Shown: positions 29,460-40,098, counted from the stretch's first letter. The stretch: DNA of 64,000 nt from Cryobacterium lactosi (GCF_004403945.1 NZ_SOHM01000011.1:358-64357), one strand, 5' to 3'. The notes: generated by a model from the sequence alone, not told the origin. A program made the numbers and translations.

Positions 29460-30189
29460 CCAGCGCCTCGGCGAGGGTGAACGCGCCGGCGTACAGCGCC
29501 TTGCCCACGATCGCGCCCTCAAGGCCCAGCGGCACCAGTTCGCGGAGCGCCGCGATGTCGTCGAGGCTGGCGATGCCACCGGAGGCGATCACCGGGCGGT
29601 GGGTGCGTTCCATGACCTCGCGCAGCAGTTCGATGTTCGGACCCTTGAGGGTGCCGTCTTTGGTGACGTCGGTGACGACGTACCGGGTGCAGCCGGCTTC
29701 TTCGAGACGTTCGAGTACCTGCCACAGGTCACCGCCGTCCTTGGTCCAGCCGCGGGCGGCGAGGGTGGTGCCGCGCACGTCCAGGCCCACCGCGATGGCA
29801 TCGCCATACTGCGCGATGACGCTCGCGGCCCACTCCGGGTTCTCCAGTGCGGCGGTGCCGAGGTTGATCCGCTTCACGCCGGTGTTCAGTGCCGCCTCAA
29901 GCGACGCGTCGTCACGGATGCCGCCGGAGAGCTCGACGTTGACGCCGCGGAGCTGCTTGATGACCTTTTTGAGCACGCTGGTGTTGTTGCCGCGACCGAA
30001 CGCGGCGTCGAGGTCGACGAGGTGGATCCACTCCGCGCCCTGGTTCGCCCAGTCGAGGGCGGCATCCATCGGGTCGCCGTAGTTGGTCTCGGTGCCGGCT
30101 TCACCCTGGGTGAGGCGCACGGCCTTGCCGTCGGCGACGTCGACGGCGGGCAGGAGGACCAGCTTCGGGGTCTTGTTGAACTCGCTCAT
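29443..30189 (-). CDS. priA: PriA-type phosphoribosyl isomerase (HisA/TrpF)
   Basis: A 248-residue beta-alpha barrel that isomerises ProFAR in histidine synthesis and, in actinobacteria without a separate trpF, also phosphoribosylanthranilate in tryptophan synthesis. [29 protein letters not shown] is the PriA N-terminus, with catalytic Asp in [17 protein letters not shown] holds the second aspartate. The dual role is inferred from family and phylum; I cannot check for trpF outside the window. It follows hisH by 61 bp. Confidence 0.93.
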   Translation of the reverse strand: MSEFNKTPKLVLLPAVDVADGKAVRLTQGEAGTETNYGDPMDAALDWANQGAEWIHLVDLDAAFGRGNNTSVLKKVIKQLRGVNVELSGGIRDDASLEAALNTGVKRINLGTAALENPEWAASVIAQYGDAIAVGLDVRGTTLAARGWTKDGGDLWQVLERLEEAGCTRYVVTDVTKDGTLKGPNIELLREVMERTHRPVIASGGIASLDDIAALRELVPLGLEGAIVGKALYAGAFTLAEALDVSGA

Positions 30190-30250
30190 GATGTGCTGTG
30201 GTGACCTTTTCGTGTTCGTGCGGCCGCGTGTGGGCGGCCGGCTGGGATGT

Positions 30251-30883
30251 CTAGTCGCGGAGCGTGCCGAGCCAGTTCTTCAACAGGCGGATGCCCGCGT
30301 CGCCGCTCTTCTCCGGGTGGAACTGGGTGGCCGTCAACGGGCCGTTCTCGACCGCGGCCAGGAATGGTGCGCCGTGTTCGGCCCAGGTGAGCCGGGGAAC
30401 CGGGAACGGTGGCATGACGTCGAGGGTCCATTCCTGGGCGGCGTAGGAGTGCACGAAGTAGAACCGCTCCTCCTCCAGCCCGCGGAACAGCACCGACTCG
30501 GGGTCGGCGGCGACGGTGTTCCAGCCCATGTGCGGCAGCACCGGCGCCGGCAGCGCGGTGACGGTGCCCGGCCACTCGCCGAGGCCCTCGGTGTCGACGC
30601 CGCGTTCGACGCCGCGTTCGAACATGACCTGCATGCCCACGCAGATGCCCATTACCGGTCGCCCGCCGGAGAGGCGTTTGTCGATGATGTCCCCACCGTG
30701 GGCGTCGTTCAGCGCCGCCATCACGGCGCTGAACGCGCCGACGCCGGGAACCAGGAGGCCGTCGGCTTCGAGGGCGAGCTTGCGGTCACCGGTGAGGGTG
30801 ACGTCGGCGCCGGCCAGCTCGAGCGCTTTGACGGCCGAGTGCACATTGCCGGTGCCGTAGTCCAGGACGACGACCGAGGTCAC
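30251..30883 (-). CDS. hisH: Imidazole glycerol phosphate synthase, glutaminase subunit
   Basis: A 210-residue class I glutamine amidotransferase that feeds ammonia to HisF. The nucleophile is Cys81 in VMGICVGMQ, and the His-Glu pair lies in [10 protein letters not shown] near residue 190. The start is GTG (30881-30883), overlapping the hisB stop as GTGA. HisF is not in this window. Confidence 0.96.
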   Translation of the reverse strand: MTSVVVLDYGTGNVHSAVKALELAGADVTLTGDRKLALEADGLLVPGVGAFSAVMAALNDAHGGDIIDKRLSGGRPVMGICVGMQVMFERGVERGVDTEGLGEWPGTVTALPAPVLPHMGWNTVAADPESVLFRGLEEERFYFVHSYAAQEWTLDVMPPFPVPRLTWAEHGAPFLAAVENGPLTATQFHPEKSGDAGIRLLKNWLGTLRD

Positions 30884-31497
30884 AGGGCCCCCTTGGTGGA
30901 CGGGATCCCGGACACGAGCGCGTCGTAGGCCTTGGCCTGGCGGAAGGCGCGGGCGAAGGCCTTGAACTCGGCTTCCGCGATGTGGTGCGGGTCGCGGCCG
31001 CCCATCACGGTGACGTGCACCGTGAGTGCGGCGTTGAACGCGATGGCTTCGAAGACGTGGCGCACCATGGAGCCGGTGAAGTGGCCGCCGATGAGGTGGA
31101 ATTCGAACCCGGCCGGCTCTCCGGCGTGCACCAGGTAGGGCCGCCCGGAGATGTCCACGACAGCCTGCACGAGGGCTTCGTCCAACGGCACCAGCGCGTC
31201 GCCGTAGCGGGAGATGCCGGACTTGTCGCCCAGGGCCTGCTTGATGGCCTGGCCCAGGACGATGCCGATGTCTTCGACGGTGTGGTGCACGTCGATCTCG
31301 ATGTCGCCCTTGGCGTGCACGGTGAGGTCGGTCAGCGAGTGCTTGGCGAAGGCCGTGAGCAGGTGGTCGTAGAACGGCACACTGGTGTGGATGTCGCTCA
31401 CCCCGGTGCCGTCGAGGTCGATCGACAGGTCGATGCTCGATTCGCTCGTTTCGCGCTGCAGGTGGGCACGGCGAGGCGAGGGCGTGACATTGCTCAT
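30880..31497 (-). CDS. hisB: Imidazoleglycerol-phosphate dehydratase
   Basis: A 205-residue monofunctional enzyme without the phosphatase domain of the enteric HisB. The two metal-binding histidine motifs are [10 protein letters not shown] and [14 protein letters not shown]. It lies ten bases past the hisC stop and overlaps hisH, so it is part of a hisC-B-H-A operon. Confidence 0.97.
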   Translation of the reverse strand: MSNVTPSPRRAHLQRETSESSIDLSIDLDGTGVSDIHTSVPFYDHLLTAFAKHSLTDLTVHAKGDIEIDVHHTVEDIGIVLGQAIKQALGDKSGISRYGDALVPLDEALVQAVVDISGRPYLVHAGEPAGFEFHLIGGHFTGSMVRHVFEAIAFNAALTVHVTVMGGRDPHHIAEAEFKAFARAFRQAKAYDALVSGIPSTKGAL

Positions 31498-31506
31498 GGC
31501 GTTAGT

Positions 31507-32592
31507 TTATTCGGCTATCGGAGCGAGCCGTGCGATGGCGTCCAGGAACGCGGTCGTCTCGGCTTCGGTGCCGGCCGAGACCCGCAGGTGGCCGGGGATT
31601 CCGACGTCGCGGATCAGGATGCCGTCGGCAAGGAGCGCCTCGAAGGTGGCGCGCGGGTCGGCGACCCCGCCGAAGAGCACAAAGTTGCTGCCACTGCGGA
31701 GCGGGCTGAAGCCCAGAGCCCTCAGCTCGGTGACCAGCCGGTCGCGTTGCACCCGGATGTCGTCGACCATGGCGAGCATCTCGCCGGTGTGGGCCAGCGC
31801 CGCGACGGCGGCCGCCTGGGTGAGCGCGGACAGGTGGTACGGCAGCCGCACCAGGCGCAGCGCATCCGTGACCGCCGGGTCGGCGGCAAGGTAGCCGAGC
31901 CGCACGCCGGCGAACGCGAAGGCCTTGCTCATGGTGCGCGACACCAGCAGGCGTTCCCGGCCGGGCAGCAGGGTCAGGGCGCTGTCGGTGCCGTCCGGTG
32001 AGAACTCGGCGTAGGCCTCGTCGACGACGACGATGCCCGGGGTGGCGTCGTAGACGGCTGCGATGGTCTCCAGGGACAGCGGCGTGCCGGTGGGGTTGTT
32101 CGGCGAGCAGAGGAAGACGATGTCCGGCGCGCTCTCCGTCACCCACCGGGCGGCGGTCTCCGGCGAGAGCTCGTAGTCGGCGTCGCGGTCGCCGGGGATC
32201 CAGCGGGTATCGGTGCCGGACGCGAGGATGGAGTACATCGAGTAAGTCGGGGCGAAGCCGAGCAGGGACCGGCCCGGGCCGCCGAAGGCCTGCAGCACCT
32301 GCTGCAGAACCTCGTTGGAGCCGTTGGCCGCCCAGATGTTGTCGCGGGTGAGACCGTGGCCGAGGTAGCCGGCGAGATCGTCCCGCAGCTGGCTGAATTC
32401 CCGGTCGGGGTACCGGTTGACGGTAAGGATGGCGTCGGCCAGGGCGGCCGCGATGTCGGAGGCGACGGCGGGCGGGATCGGGTGGGTGTTCTCGTTGACG
32501 TTCAACGCCACCGGCACGTGCAGCTGGGGTGCACCGTACGGGATTTGTCCACGGAGGTTGGCACGCAGGGGCAGGTCGTCGAGGCTGGTCAC
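31507..32592 (-). CDS. hisC: Histidinol-phosphate aminotransferase
   Basis: A 361-residue PLP-dependent class II aminotransferase. The N-terminal LNVNENTHPIP, the FLCSPNNPTGTPLS block and the Schiff-base lysine in VSRTMSKAFAFAGVRLGY are typical. I selected the GTG at 32590-32592 (VTSLDDLPLRANLRGQ) because homologues start near LPLR; a frame 13 codons longer exists. hisD, which often precedes hisC, is not here; the next gene upstream on this strand is the LysM protein. Confidence 0.94.
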   Translation of the reverse strand: MTSLDDLPLRANLRGQIPYGAPQLHVPVALNVNENTHPIPPAVASDIAAALADAILTVNRYPDREFSQLRDDLAGYLGHGLTRDNIWAANGSNEVLQQVLQAFGGPGRSLLGFAPTYSMYSILASGTDTRWIPGDRDADYELSPETAARWVTESAPDIVFLCSPNNPTGTPLSLETIAAVYDATPGIVVVDEAYAEFSPDGTDSALTLLPGRERLLVSRTMSKAFAFAGVRLGYLAADPAVTDALRLVRLPYHLSALTQAAAVAALAHTGEMLAMVDDIRVQRDRLVTELRALGFSPLRSGSNFVLFGGVADPRATFEALLADGILIRDVGIPGHLRVSAGTEAETTAFLDAIARLAPIAE

Positions 32593-32684
32593 CCGAACAA
32601 GCTTAGTTGCGCCTGGACGGGCCTCTTTCAAGGGGCCTTCGCAGTGGCCGGATCAGGCGGGCGCCGGATCGGGAGTCGGCCGGA

Positions 32685-33083
32685 TCAGTAGTCGGCGGGA
32701 AGCGCGAGGCGCTGGCCGGGCTGCACGGCCTCGGAGGCGAGCTGGTTGAGGTTGACGATGTCGGCGATCACGTCGCGCGGGTCCTGCGACGGGGCGATCG
32801 TCTCGGCCAGCTGCCAGAGGGACTGGCCGGCCTCGATGGTGACGTAGTCGAACGCGGCCGCGCCGATGCCGGCGGTGCCCTCGGCCGCGGCCATGCCGCC
32901 GTTGAGGGCGACGCCGATGGCACCGAGCACCAGGGGCACCGCGGCGAGGGTGGTGAACACGGCGCGACCGCGACGGGTCAGTCGCAGGTGCGTGGCGGGC
33001 GTGCTGGCCTGGGCGGGGCTGATTCGGGTGTGGCTGGCCGCGGCGTGGATTATGGAGCCGGGCTTCACTGCGTATGCGCTCAT
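32685..33083 (-). CDS. LysM-domain membrane protein divergent from lexA (putative SOS division inhibitor)
   Basis: A 132-residue protein with a basic cytoplasmic N-terminus (about 1-40), one membrane helix (about 42-66) and an extracytoplasmic LysM domain (about 80-130: [18 protein letters not shown] and [20 protein letters not shown]) that binds peptidoglycan. This layout and position match the SOS-induced division inhibitors next to lexA: Rv2719c/ChiZ in Mycobacterium, DivS in Corynebacterium and YneA in Bacillus. The promoter and LexA-like boxes upstream fit SOS control. The ATG has AGGAGG upstream. Division inhibition is inferred from context. Confidence 0.8.
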   Translation of the reverse strand: MSAYAVKPGSIIHAAASHTRISPAQASTPATHLRLTRRGRAVFTTLAAVPLVLGAIGVALNGGMAAAEGTAGIGAAAFDYVTIEAGQSLWQLAETIAPSQDPRDVIADIVNLNQLASEAVQPGQRLALPADY

Positions 33084-33100
33084 GTCAAACCTCCTGGTAA

Positions 33101-33134
33101 CGCATCTGGCCCTCGGCCGGGAGGGCCAGATGCG
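33101..33134 (-). other. Perfect 14-bp hairpin in the LysM gene leader
   Basis: 33101-33114 and 33121-33134 are exact inverted repeats with a 6-nt loop. If transcription starts near 33141, the stem forms at the very 5' end of the message and ends three bases before the AGGAGG ribosome binding site (33091-33097). It could control translation or mRNA stability. It might also stop leakage from the promoter, but no U-run follows. Confidence 0.75.
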
Positions 33135-33195
33135 AATCTATGTTCCGAATATATCTTCGAGTGTTCGAACAATCAACCCTGTTTCCGGATATTAT
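33132..33195. promoter_or_regulatory. Divergent lexA / LysM promoter with degenerate SOS boxes
   Basis: On the minus strand TTGATT (33171-33176) and TATATT (33148-33153) with a 17-bp spacer make a good promoter for the LysM gene. On the plus strand TATTAT (33190-33195) is a likely -10 for lexA. Against the actinobacterial LexA consensus TCGAAC-N4-GTTCGA, the best sites are 33145-33160 (CCGAATATATCTTCGA, 9 of 12), on the LysM -10, and 33132-33147 (8 of 12). A palindrome GTTCGAAC lies at 33163-33170 in the spacer. Confidence 0.6.
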
Positions 33196-33386
33196 GGAGA
33201 GATATTCCGCAACACACTCGAATGCATGTCTACGAATCGTCGCTCGGTGGCTACAGTTTCGATCGGGTAGCAGTACTCAAACAGACACCACCGACACTGC
33301 CGCCGACGGGTCTCAGATGCACTCCGGTGGCACGATGCGCCACAGACCGAACACCAGCCCAACCGACTAACCAGAGGAGCGACAAC

Positions 33387-34088
33387 GTGGCACAACAGAG
33401 CACACCTCGGGACAAGGGCGGCACCCGACGCCGCAAGAGCCTGAGCGACAAACAGCGCGCCGTGATGGACGTCATCCAGCGTTCGGTCCGCGACCGCGGG
33501 TATCCGCCGAGCATGCGCGAGATCGGTGACGCGGTCGGCCTGTCCTCACTGTCGAGCGTGACCCACCAGCTGCACCAGCTCGAGTTGAGCGGGTACCTGC
33601 GTCGCGACCCGCACCGGCCCCGTGCGCTGGAAGTGCTCATCGAGCTGCCCCAGTCCTCCGAGGAGGTCACGCCGGGCGCCGCGGATGACTACCAGTCCGG
33701 CATCCAGGTGGGTGACGCGGCGATGGTGCCGCTCGTCGGACGCATCGCCGCCGGTATCCCGATCATGGCGGACCAACAGATCGACGAGATCTTCCCGCTC
33801 CCCCGCCAGTTGGTCGGCAAGGGCGAGCTGTTCATGCTCAAGGTTGTCGGTGAGTCGATGATCGACGCTGCCATCTGCGACGGTGACTGGGTGGTCATCC
33901 GTCAGCAGAAGACCGCAGAAAACGGTGAGATCGTTGCGGCCATGCTCGACGGCGAGGCCACCGTGAAGGTGCTGCGCCAGCGCGACGGCCACACCTGGCT
34001 GCTGCCCCGCAATACCAACTTCGAGCCGATCCTGGGTGACTACGCCGAGATCCTCGGCAAGGTCGTCGCTGTGCTGCGCTCGGTCTAG
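33387..34088 (+). CDS. lexA: LexA repressor
   Basis: A 233-residue SOS repressor. The winged-helix DNA-binding domain (about 18-82) contains [21 protein letters not shown]. The cleavage site is Ala122-Gly123 in GRIAAGIPI; the catalytic dyad is Ser157 (VVGESMID) and Lys194 (GEATVKVL). RecA-stimulated self-cleavage should therefore be intact. The start is GTG (33387-33389) with GAGGAG seven bases upstream, and homologues begin near here; a much longer open frame upstream spans the promoter region and is not credible. A terminator follows. Confidence 0.97.
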   Translation: MAQQSTPRDKGGTRRRKSLSDKQRAVMDVIQRSVRDRGYPPSMREIGDAVGLSSLSSVTHQLHQLELSGYLRRDPHRPRALEVLIELPQSSEEVTPGAADDYQSGIQVGDAAMVPLVGRIAAGIPIMADQQIDEIFPLPRQLVGKGELFMLKVVGESMIDAAICDGDWVVIRQQKTAENGEIVAAMLDGEATVKVLRQRDGHTWLLPRNTNFEPILGDYAEILGKVVAVLRSV

Positions 34089-34106
34089 CTCCAGTTCTCC
34101 GCACTA

Positions 34107-34139
34107 AACAGGCCCGACCCTCAAGGGGTCGGGCCTGTT
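34107..34139. terminator. Terminator between lexA and metE
   Basis: A perfect 14-bp stem (34107-34120 with 34126-34139) and 5-nt loop lie between converging genes, with T-rich sequence after the right arm (lexA direction) and AA before the left arm. It can serve both genes. Confidence 0.88.
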
Positions 34140-34168
34140 CTGTTGCCGGCGGGAATCGAGCGGGCTGA

Positions 34169-36490
34169 TCAGACCAGGGTCGCCCGCACGGCGCGTGTTG
34201 CCTCGACGATGTTGCGCAGCGACTCCACGGTCTCCGCGTAGCCGCGGGTCTTCAGGCCGCAGTCCGGGTTGACCCAGACCTGGCGGGCGGGGATCGACTC
34301 CAGCGCCCGCTCGAGCAGCTCGGTGATCTCCCCCACCCCGGGCACCCGGGGCGAGTGGATGTCGTAGACGCCCGGGCCGATGCCGTGGTCGAAGCCGCTG
34401 GTCTGCAGATCGGCCACGACCTCCATCTTCGACCTGGCGGCCTCGATGCTGGTGACGTCGGCGTCGAGGTTGCGGATCGCGTCGATGACCACCCCGAACT
34501 CGGAATAGCAGAGGTGCGTGTGGATCTGGGTCGCATCGGCCACGCCGGCTGTGGCCAGTCTGAACGATCCGACGGACCAGTCGAGGTAGTCCGCGTGGTC
34601 CTTCTTCTTCAGCGGCAGCAGCTCCCGCAGCGCCGGCTCGTCGACCTGCACGACCTGGATGCCCGCGGCCTCGAGGTCGCCGATTTCGTCGCGGAGGGCG
34701 AGCGCGACCTGACGGGCGGTCTCACCCAGCGGCTGGTCGTCACGCACGAACGACCAGGCCAGGATGGTGACCGGTCCGGTGAGCATGCCCTTGACCGGCT
34801 TCTCGGTGCGACTCTGGGTGTAGCTGGACCATTCCACCGTGATCGGCGCCGGGCGGGACACATCGCCCCAGAGGATGGACGGTCGAGTGCACCGGCTGCC
34901 GTAGGACTGCACCCAGCCGTTCTCCGTCACGGTGAAGCCGTCGAGGTTCTCGGCGAAGTACTGCACCATGTCGTTGCGTTCGGGTTCGCCGTGCACCAGC
35001 ACATCCAGACCCAGGTCCTCCTGCAGCTGCACGACCCGGTCGATCTCGGCGCGCATGAGGTCCTGGTAGGCGTCGGGTTCCAGCTCGCCGGAGACCAGTC
35101 GGGCGCGGGCCCTGCGGATGTCGCCGGTTTGCGGGAACGAGCCGATGGTGGTGGTGGGTAGCGGCGGCAGGTTGAGCACGGCCGTCTGCGCGGCCAGCCG
35201 CGTCTCGTAGTCGCCGCGGTTGAAGTCCGCCGGGCTGAGCGTGTCGAGCCGGGCGCGCACGGCACCGTCACGCACGCCGGGTGCGACCCGGCGCTCGGCG
35301 AGGGATGTGGTGGCCGCATCGAGCTCGGCCTGGACGGCGTCCCTGCCCGCGGTGAGACCGCGAGCGAGGGTGGCGACCTGCCCGATCTTCTGATCGGCGA
35401 AGGCCAGCCAGCCAGTCAGGTTCGCACCGAGCTTGCTCTCGTCGGTGACGTCGTGCGGCAGGTGCAACAGGGACGTGGAGGTGGACACCGCGACCCGGTC
35501 GGTCAGGGCGCGCAGCCGGCCGATCGTGTCGAACGCCGCCGCGAGGTCGCCCCGCCAGATATTGTGGCCGTCGATGACACCGGCCACGAGGGTCGTGTCA
35601 CCCAGCCCGGCGATGCCGGTCGGCACCGTGCCGCGCACCAGGTCCAGGCCGATCGCCTCGACCGGGGTGCCGGCCAGCACGGGAAGGGCGTCGTCGAGGC
35701 TGCCGTAGGGGGCTGCGACGAACAGGGCCGGGCGGGTGTCGAGCCCGCCGAGGGAGTTATAGGCCTGGGCGAGGGCGGTCAGGGCCCGTTCCCGCGGGAT
35801 GTCGATGCTCTCACTCACGAGACCCGGTTCGTCCAGCTGCACCCACTCTGCGCCGGCCGCGGCAAGGCGTTCGATCAGGGCAGCGTAGACGGGCAGCAGG
35901 TCGTCGAGGCGGTCAAGGGGGTGGAAGCCCGCCGGGGCGGCGTCGCTCGGCTTGGCCAGCAGCAGGAAGGTGACCGGGCCGACGATGACCGGCCGGGTGA
36001 GGAAACCGTCGGCGACGGCTTCCTCGAATTCCCGCACGATGCGGTCGCTGGCGAGGTGGAACCGGGTCTCGGGGCCGATCTCCGGCACCAGGTAGTGATA
36101 GTTCGAGTCGAACCACTTGGTCATCTCCAGGGGTAGGTTCTCGCCCGCGCCACGGGCAAGGGTGAAGTAGCCGGCCAGGTCGAGGCGCCCCTCGGCGTCA
36201 ACGAGGTCCGCGAACCTGGCGGGCACGGCACCCACGGTGACGGCGGCATCCAGCACCTGGTCGTAGAACGAGAAGCTCTCGGGGATCGACGAGTCGGCGC
36301 GGCCGAGGCCGAGGCCGGCGAGACGCTCCCTGGTGGTGCGACGCAGCGCCGACGCGATCGCCTCCAGCTCGGCAGCGTCGATGCGGCCGGCCCAGAAGGC
36401 TTCAACGGCCTTCTTCAGTTCGCGCCGGCGTCCGATTCTGGGGTAGCCGAGGATCGTTCCGGTGGGGAATGCGGGGACGGTGGTGGTCAT
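34169..36490 (-). CDS. metE: Cobalamin-independent methionine synthase
   Basis: A 773-residue zinc enzyme that transfers the methyl group of methyl-tetrahydropteroyl-triglutamate to homocysteine. The N-terminal barrel begins GTILGYPRIGRRRELKKAVEAFW; the C-terminal catalytic barrel has the zinc ligands in IHTHLCYSEF and NPDCGLKTR. LVHGEPERNDMVQYF and GSRCTRPSILWGDV bind substrate. The start overlaps the metF stop (TGATG), so metF and metE are coupled. No cobalamin riboswitch was recognised upstream of the pair. Confidence 0.97.
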   Translation of the reverse strand: MTTTVPAFPTGTILGYPRIGRRRELKKAVEAFWAGRIDAAELEAIASALRRTTRERLAGLGLGRADSSIPESFSFYDQVLDAAVTVGAVPARFADLVDAEGRLDLAGYFTLARGAGENLPLEMTKWFDSNYHYLVPEIGPETRFHLASDRIVREFEEAVADGFLTRPVIVGPVTFLLLAKPSDAAPAGFHPLDRLDDLLPVYAALIERLAAAGAEWVQLDEPGLVSESIDIPRERALTALAQAYNSLGGLDTRPALFVAAPYGSLDDALPVLAGTPVEAIGLDLVRGTVPTGIAGLGDTTLVAGVIDGHNIWRGDLAAAFDTIGRLRALTDRVAVSTSTSLLHLPHDVTDESKLGANLTGWLAFADQKIGQVATLARGLTAGRDAVQAELDAATTSLAERRVAPGVRDGAVRARLDTLSPADFNRGDYETRLAAQTAVLNLPPLPTTTIGSFPQTGDIRRARARLVSGELEPDAYQDLMRAEIDRVVQLQEDLGLDVLVHGEPERNDMVQYFAENLDGFTVTENGWVQSYGSRCTRPSILWGDVSRPAPITVEWSSYTQSRTEKPVKGMLTGPVTILAWSFVRDDQPLGETARQVALALRDEIGDLEAAGIQVVQVDEPALRELLPLKKKDHADYLDWSVGSFRLATAGVADATQIHTHLCYSEFGVVIDAIRNLDADVTSIEAARSKMEVVADLQTSGFDHGIGPGVYDIHSPRVPGVGEITELLERALESIPARQVWVNPDCGLKTRGYAETVESLRNIVEATRAVRATLV

Positions 36491-37536
36491 CAGTAGTCCT
36501 TCGTGGAGTGAATACCGGCGTGGACGTCGGAGGGGCGGGGCATGGAAGAGGTCGGGGCTGCGGTAGCTGACCGGCCGGGCGCCAGAGCGCCGGCGCGGTC
36601 GAGGACGGTGAGTACGGTCTCGTGCTGGTTGAAGGCGTAGAGGTGCAGGCCGGGAGCGCCGCCGGCGATGAGCTTTCGGGCCAGGGTCACGGCATGGTCG
36701 ATACCGATCTCGCGCTGGCCTTCGGCGGTCGGCTCGACTTCCAGCTGGATTGCCAGTTCGGACGGCAGTTCCTCACCGGAGAGCTCGAGGATGCGCCGCA
36801 ACCGGCCGGGGCTGGTGACGGGCATGATCCCGGGGAGGATCGGGAACTCGACCCCGGCCTCCCTGGCCCGCTGGATGAAGCTCAGGTAGTGGTCGGCGTG
36901 GAAGAAGAGTTGGGTGATGGCGAGGTTGGCGCCGGCGGCCTGCTTGGCCAGCAGTGTGTCGATGTCCTGCGCCGTGGACCGGGAGCGCGGGTGTCCGTTC
37001 GGAAACGCGGCCACGGCGATGCGCACGTGTTGGCGTTCGGTCTTGACGGCGCGGGCACGCGGCAGTCCGGGGATCGGCGTCTCCCGGTACGGCACCCGTT
37101 CGGCCTGCACCCGGTGGATCAGTTGCACGAGTTCACCGGCGCTGTGCAGGTCGCCCAGGAAGGTGTCCCCCTCCGTGAGCCCCTCGGGCGGGTCTCCGCG
37201 GAGGGCCAGGAAGCTCTGCACTCCAGCGTCGAGGAACTCGCGGATCAGGCTGCTCGCCTCGGCGTGCGAGGAGCCGACGCAGGTTAGGTGTGCCATCGGG
37301 TCGACCCGGGTGGCCTGGCGGATGTAGCGCAACACGTCCAGGGACGAGGTGCGGGAGGAGCCGCTGGCCCCGTAGGTCACCGAGATGAAGTCGGGTCCGG
37401 CCGCGGCGAGGGCGTCGATGGTGGTGTGCAGTGCGCTTGCGGCGGCATCCGATTTGGGTGGGTACAGCTCGAACGAGAACGGTGTGGAGGGCGGACAGGG
37501 CGGGTCCGTCGGTGCTGACGCTGGGGTCGCGGTCAT
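36490..37536 (-). CDS. metF: 5,10-methylenetetrahydrofolate reductase
   Basis: A 348-residue flavoprotein that makes methyl-tetrahydrofolate, the methyl donor used by MetE. SFELYPPKSDAAASAL, DFISVTYGASGSSR and AHLTCVGSS are family blocks, and QLFFHADHYLSFI lies in the FAD/folate site. A Pro/Ser-rich N-terminus and a roughly 30-residue C-terminal tail are dispensable-looking. It shares an operon with metE and lies after a long leader following the hflX terminator. Confidence 0.95.
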   Translation of the reverse strand: MTATPASAPTDPPCPPSTPFSFELYPPKSDAAASALHTTIDALAAAGPDFISVTYGASGSSRTSSLDVLRYIRQATRVDPMAHLTCVGSSHAEASSLIREFLDAGVQSFLALRGDPPEGLTEGDTFLGDLHSAGELVQLIHRVQAERVPYRETPIPGLPRARAVKTERQHVRIAVAAFPNGHPRSRSTAQDIDTLLAKQAAGANLAITQLFFHADHYLSFIQRAREAGVEFPILPGIMPVTSPGRLRRILELSGEELPSELAIQLEVEPTAEGQREIGIDHAVTLARKLIAGGAPGLHLYAFNQHETVLTVLDRAGALAPGRSATAAPTSSMPRPSDVHAGIHSTKDY

Positions 37537-37757
37537 GGTTCCTCATTCGGCATGGTGGGTTCAGATCGATGGGCCTGGCGGCCGCGGACCGCCGGGCAAA
37601 CCGGCAGGTGCTCGCGGGCGGGTGCCGGGCTCGGCTGTCGCTCCATGCCGGGCAGGATATCCCTGCCGGCAACGAATGGGATGACTCTAACAATGCGCGT
37701 TCGGGAAGCGCTGGTGCATGGCCGAATGTTACGTTCCGCGTTCACCGGCTTAACGAA
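37537..37757 (-). promoter_or_regulatory. Leader and promoter region of metF-metE
   Basis: About 220 bp without a convincing gene. It contains an imperfect hairpin at 37647-37670 and GC-rich inverted segments nearer metF. I looked for SAM and cobalamin riboswitch cores and found no clear match. A short open frame (37533-37745) reads as proline/arginine-rich noise. Control is probably by transcription, but I cannot name an operator. Confidence 0.35.
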
Positions 37758-37805
37758 CCGAAGGCGGCACCCGGTCCTGATTCAGGATGCGGGTGCCGCC
37801 TTCGG
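37758..37805 (-). terminator. hflX terminator
   Basis: A 15-bp outer stem (37758-37772 with 37791-37805) encloses an inner TCCTG/CAGGA stem, 12 bases after the hflX stop. Confidence 0.88.
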
Positions 37806-37817
37806 GCAGGATGCGTA

Positions 37818-39362
<1,545 letters not shown>

Positions 39363-39403
39363 TGCTTTAACTCTAGTTCCTCTTCTTTCGATAAGTTCGT
39401 TGT

Positions 39404-40024
39404 ATGGCATCCGAACACTATTTCTCGTCGGCTCCGGGCAGCGACCTGAAATTGCGGCAGATCACCGTGAAGATCGCCGGCGCGATCCGCGAGGTCACCA
39501 CCGCGAACGCGATTTTCTCCCCCGAGCACATCGACACCGGTACCAAGGTTCTGATGCGTGAGGCTCCGCTGCCCTCCGGCGGCGGGGATGTGCTGGACCT
39601 CGGCTGCGGCTGGGGACCGATCAGCCTGCATCTGGCGCTGGCCGATCCGTCCGCCACGGTCTGGGCCGTCGACGTCAACGAGCGAGCCCTCGACCTGGTG
39701 CGGATGAACGCCGCCAACCTCGGACTCACCAATATCAACGCGGTTCTACCGGCGGATGTTCCCGACACCCTGTCTTTCGCGGGCATCTGGTCGAACCCGC
39801 CCATCCGGGTGGGCAAGGCCGAGCTGCATTCGATGCTCGAGCACTGGTTGCCGCGGCTGGCGCCCGGCACGGATGCGTGGCTTGTTGTGCAGCGCAACCT
39901 CGGCTCGGATTCGCTGCAGCGCTGGCTGGCCGAGGAGTTCCCGGGCCAGCCCGGCGCCCACGAGGTCTCCCGGTACGCCACCGACAAGGGTTTCCGCATC
40001 CTGCAGGCGCACAAGCCCGCCTAA
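39404..40024 (+). CDS. RsmC-like small class I methyltransferase
   Basis: A 206-residue SAM-dependent methyltransferase of the methyltransferase-small (RsmC/RlmG-like) group. SAM motif I is VLDLGCGWGPISLHLA and the catalytic NPP motif of N-methylating enzymes is in FAGIWSNPPIRVGK. It corresponds to the C-terminal half of RsmC, so an rRNA guanine N2-methyltransferase is plausible, although target and position are unknown. The ATG has no ribosome binding site within the 41-bp divergent gap, so a leaderless or short-leader mRNA is possible. Confidence 0.88.
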   Translation: MASEHYFSSAPGSDLKLRQITVKIAGAIREVTTANAIFSPEHIDTGTKVLMREAPLPSGGGDVLDLGCGWGPISLHLALADPSATVWAVDVNERALDLVRMNAANLGLTNINAVLPADVPDTLSFAGIWSNPPIRVGKAELHSMLEHWLPRLAPGTDAWLVVQRNLGSDSLQRWLAEEFPGQPGAHEVSRYATDKGFRILQAHKPA

Positions 40025-40029
40025 CCTCC

Positions 40030-40090
40030 CGCGAACTGTGAGCTAAGCCCCAAAAACGCGCGTTTTTGGGTGCTTAACTCACAGTTCGCG
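40030..40090. repeat. Long palindrome between converging genes (bidirectional terminator)
   Basis: About 30 bases on each side are complementary, with one mismatch and one bulge: 40030-40060 pairs with 40060-40090 around a central AAAAACGCGCGTTTTT (40052-40067). It starts six bases after the methyltransferase stop and ends nine bases before the dapF stop. A- and T-runs are at the apex rather than the base, unlike a classic intrinsic terminator. Confidence 0.85.
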
Positions 40091-40098
40091 AGGGGGGG

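Noticed and set aside
37533..37745. A 70-codon frame on the minus strand in the metF leader
   Set aside because: It has Pro/Arg-rich composition, no ribosome binding site of note, no repeated codons typical of a leader peptide, and overlaps hairpins.
37537..37757. SAM or cobalamin riboswitch upstream of metF
   Set aside because: I did not find the core conserved boxes of either class in the right order; a covariance-model search would be decisive.
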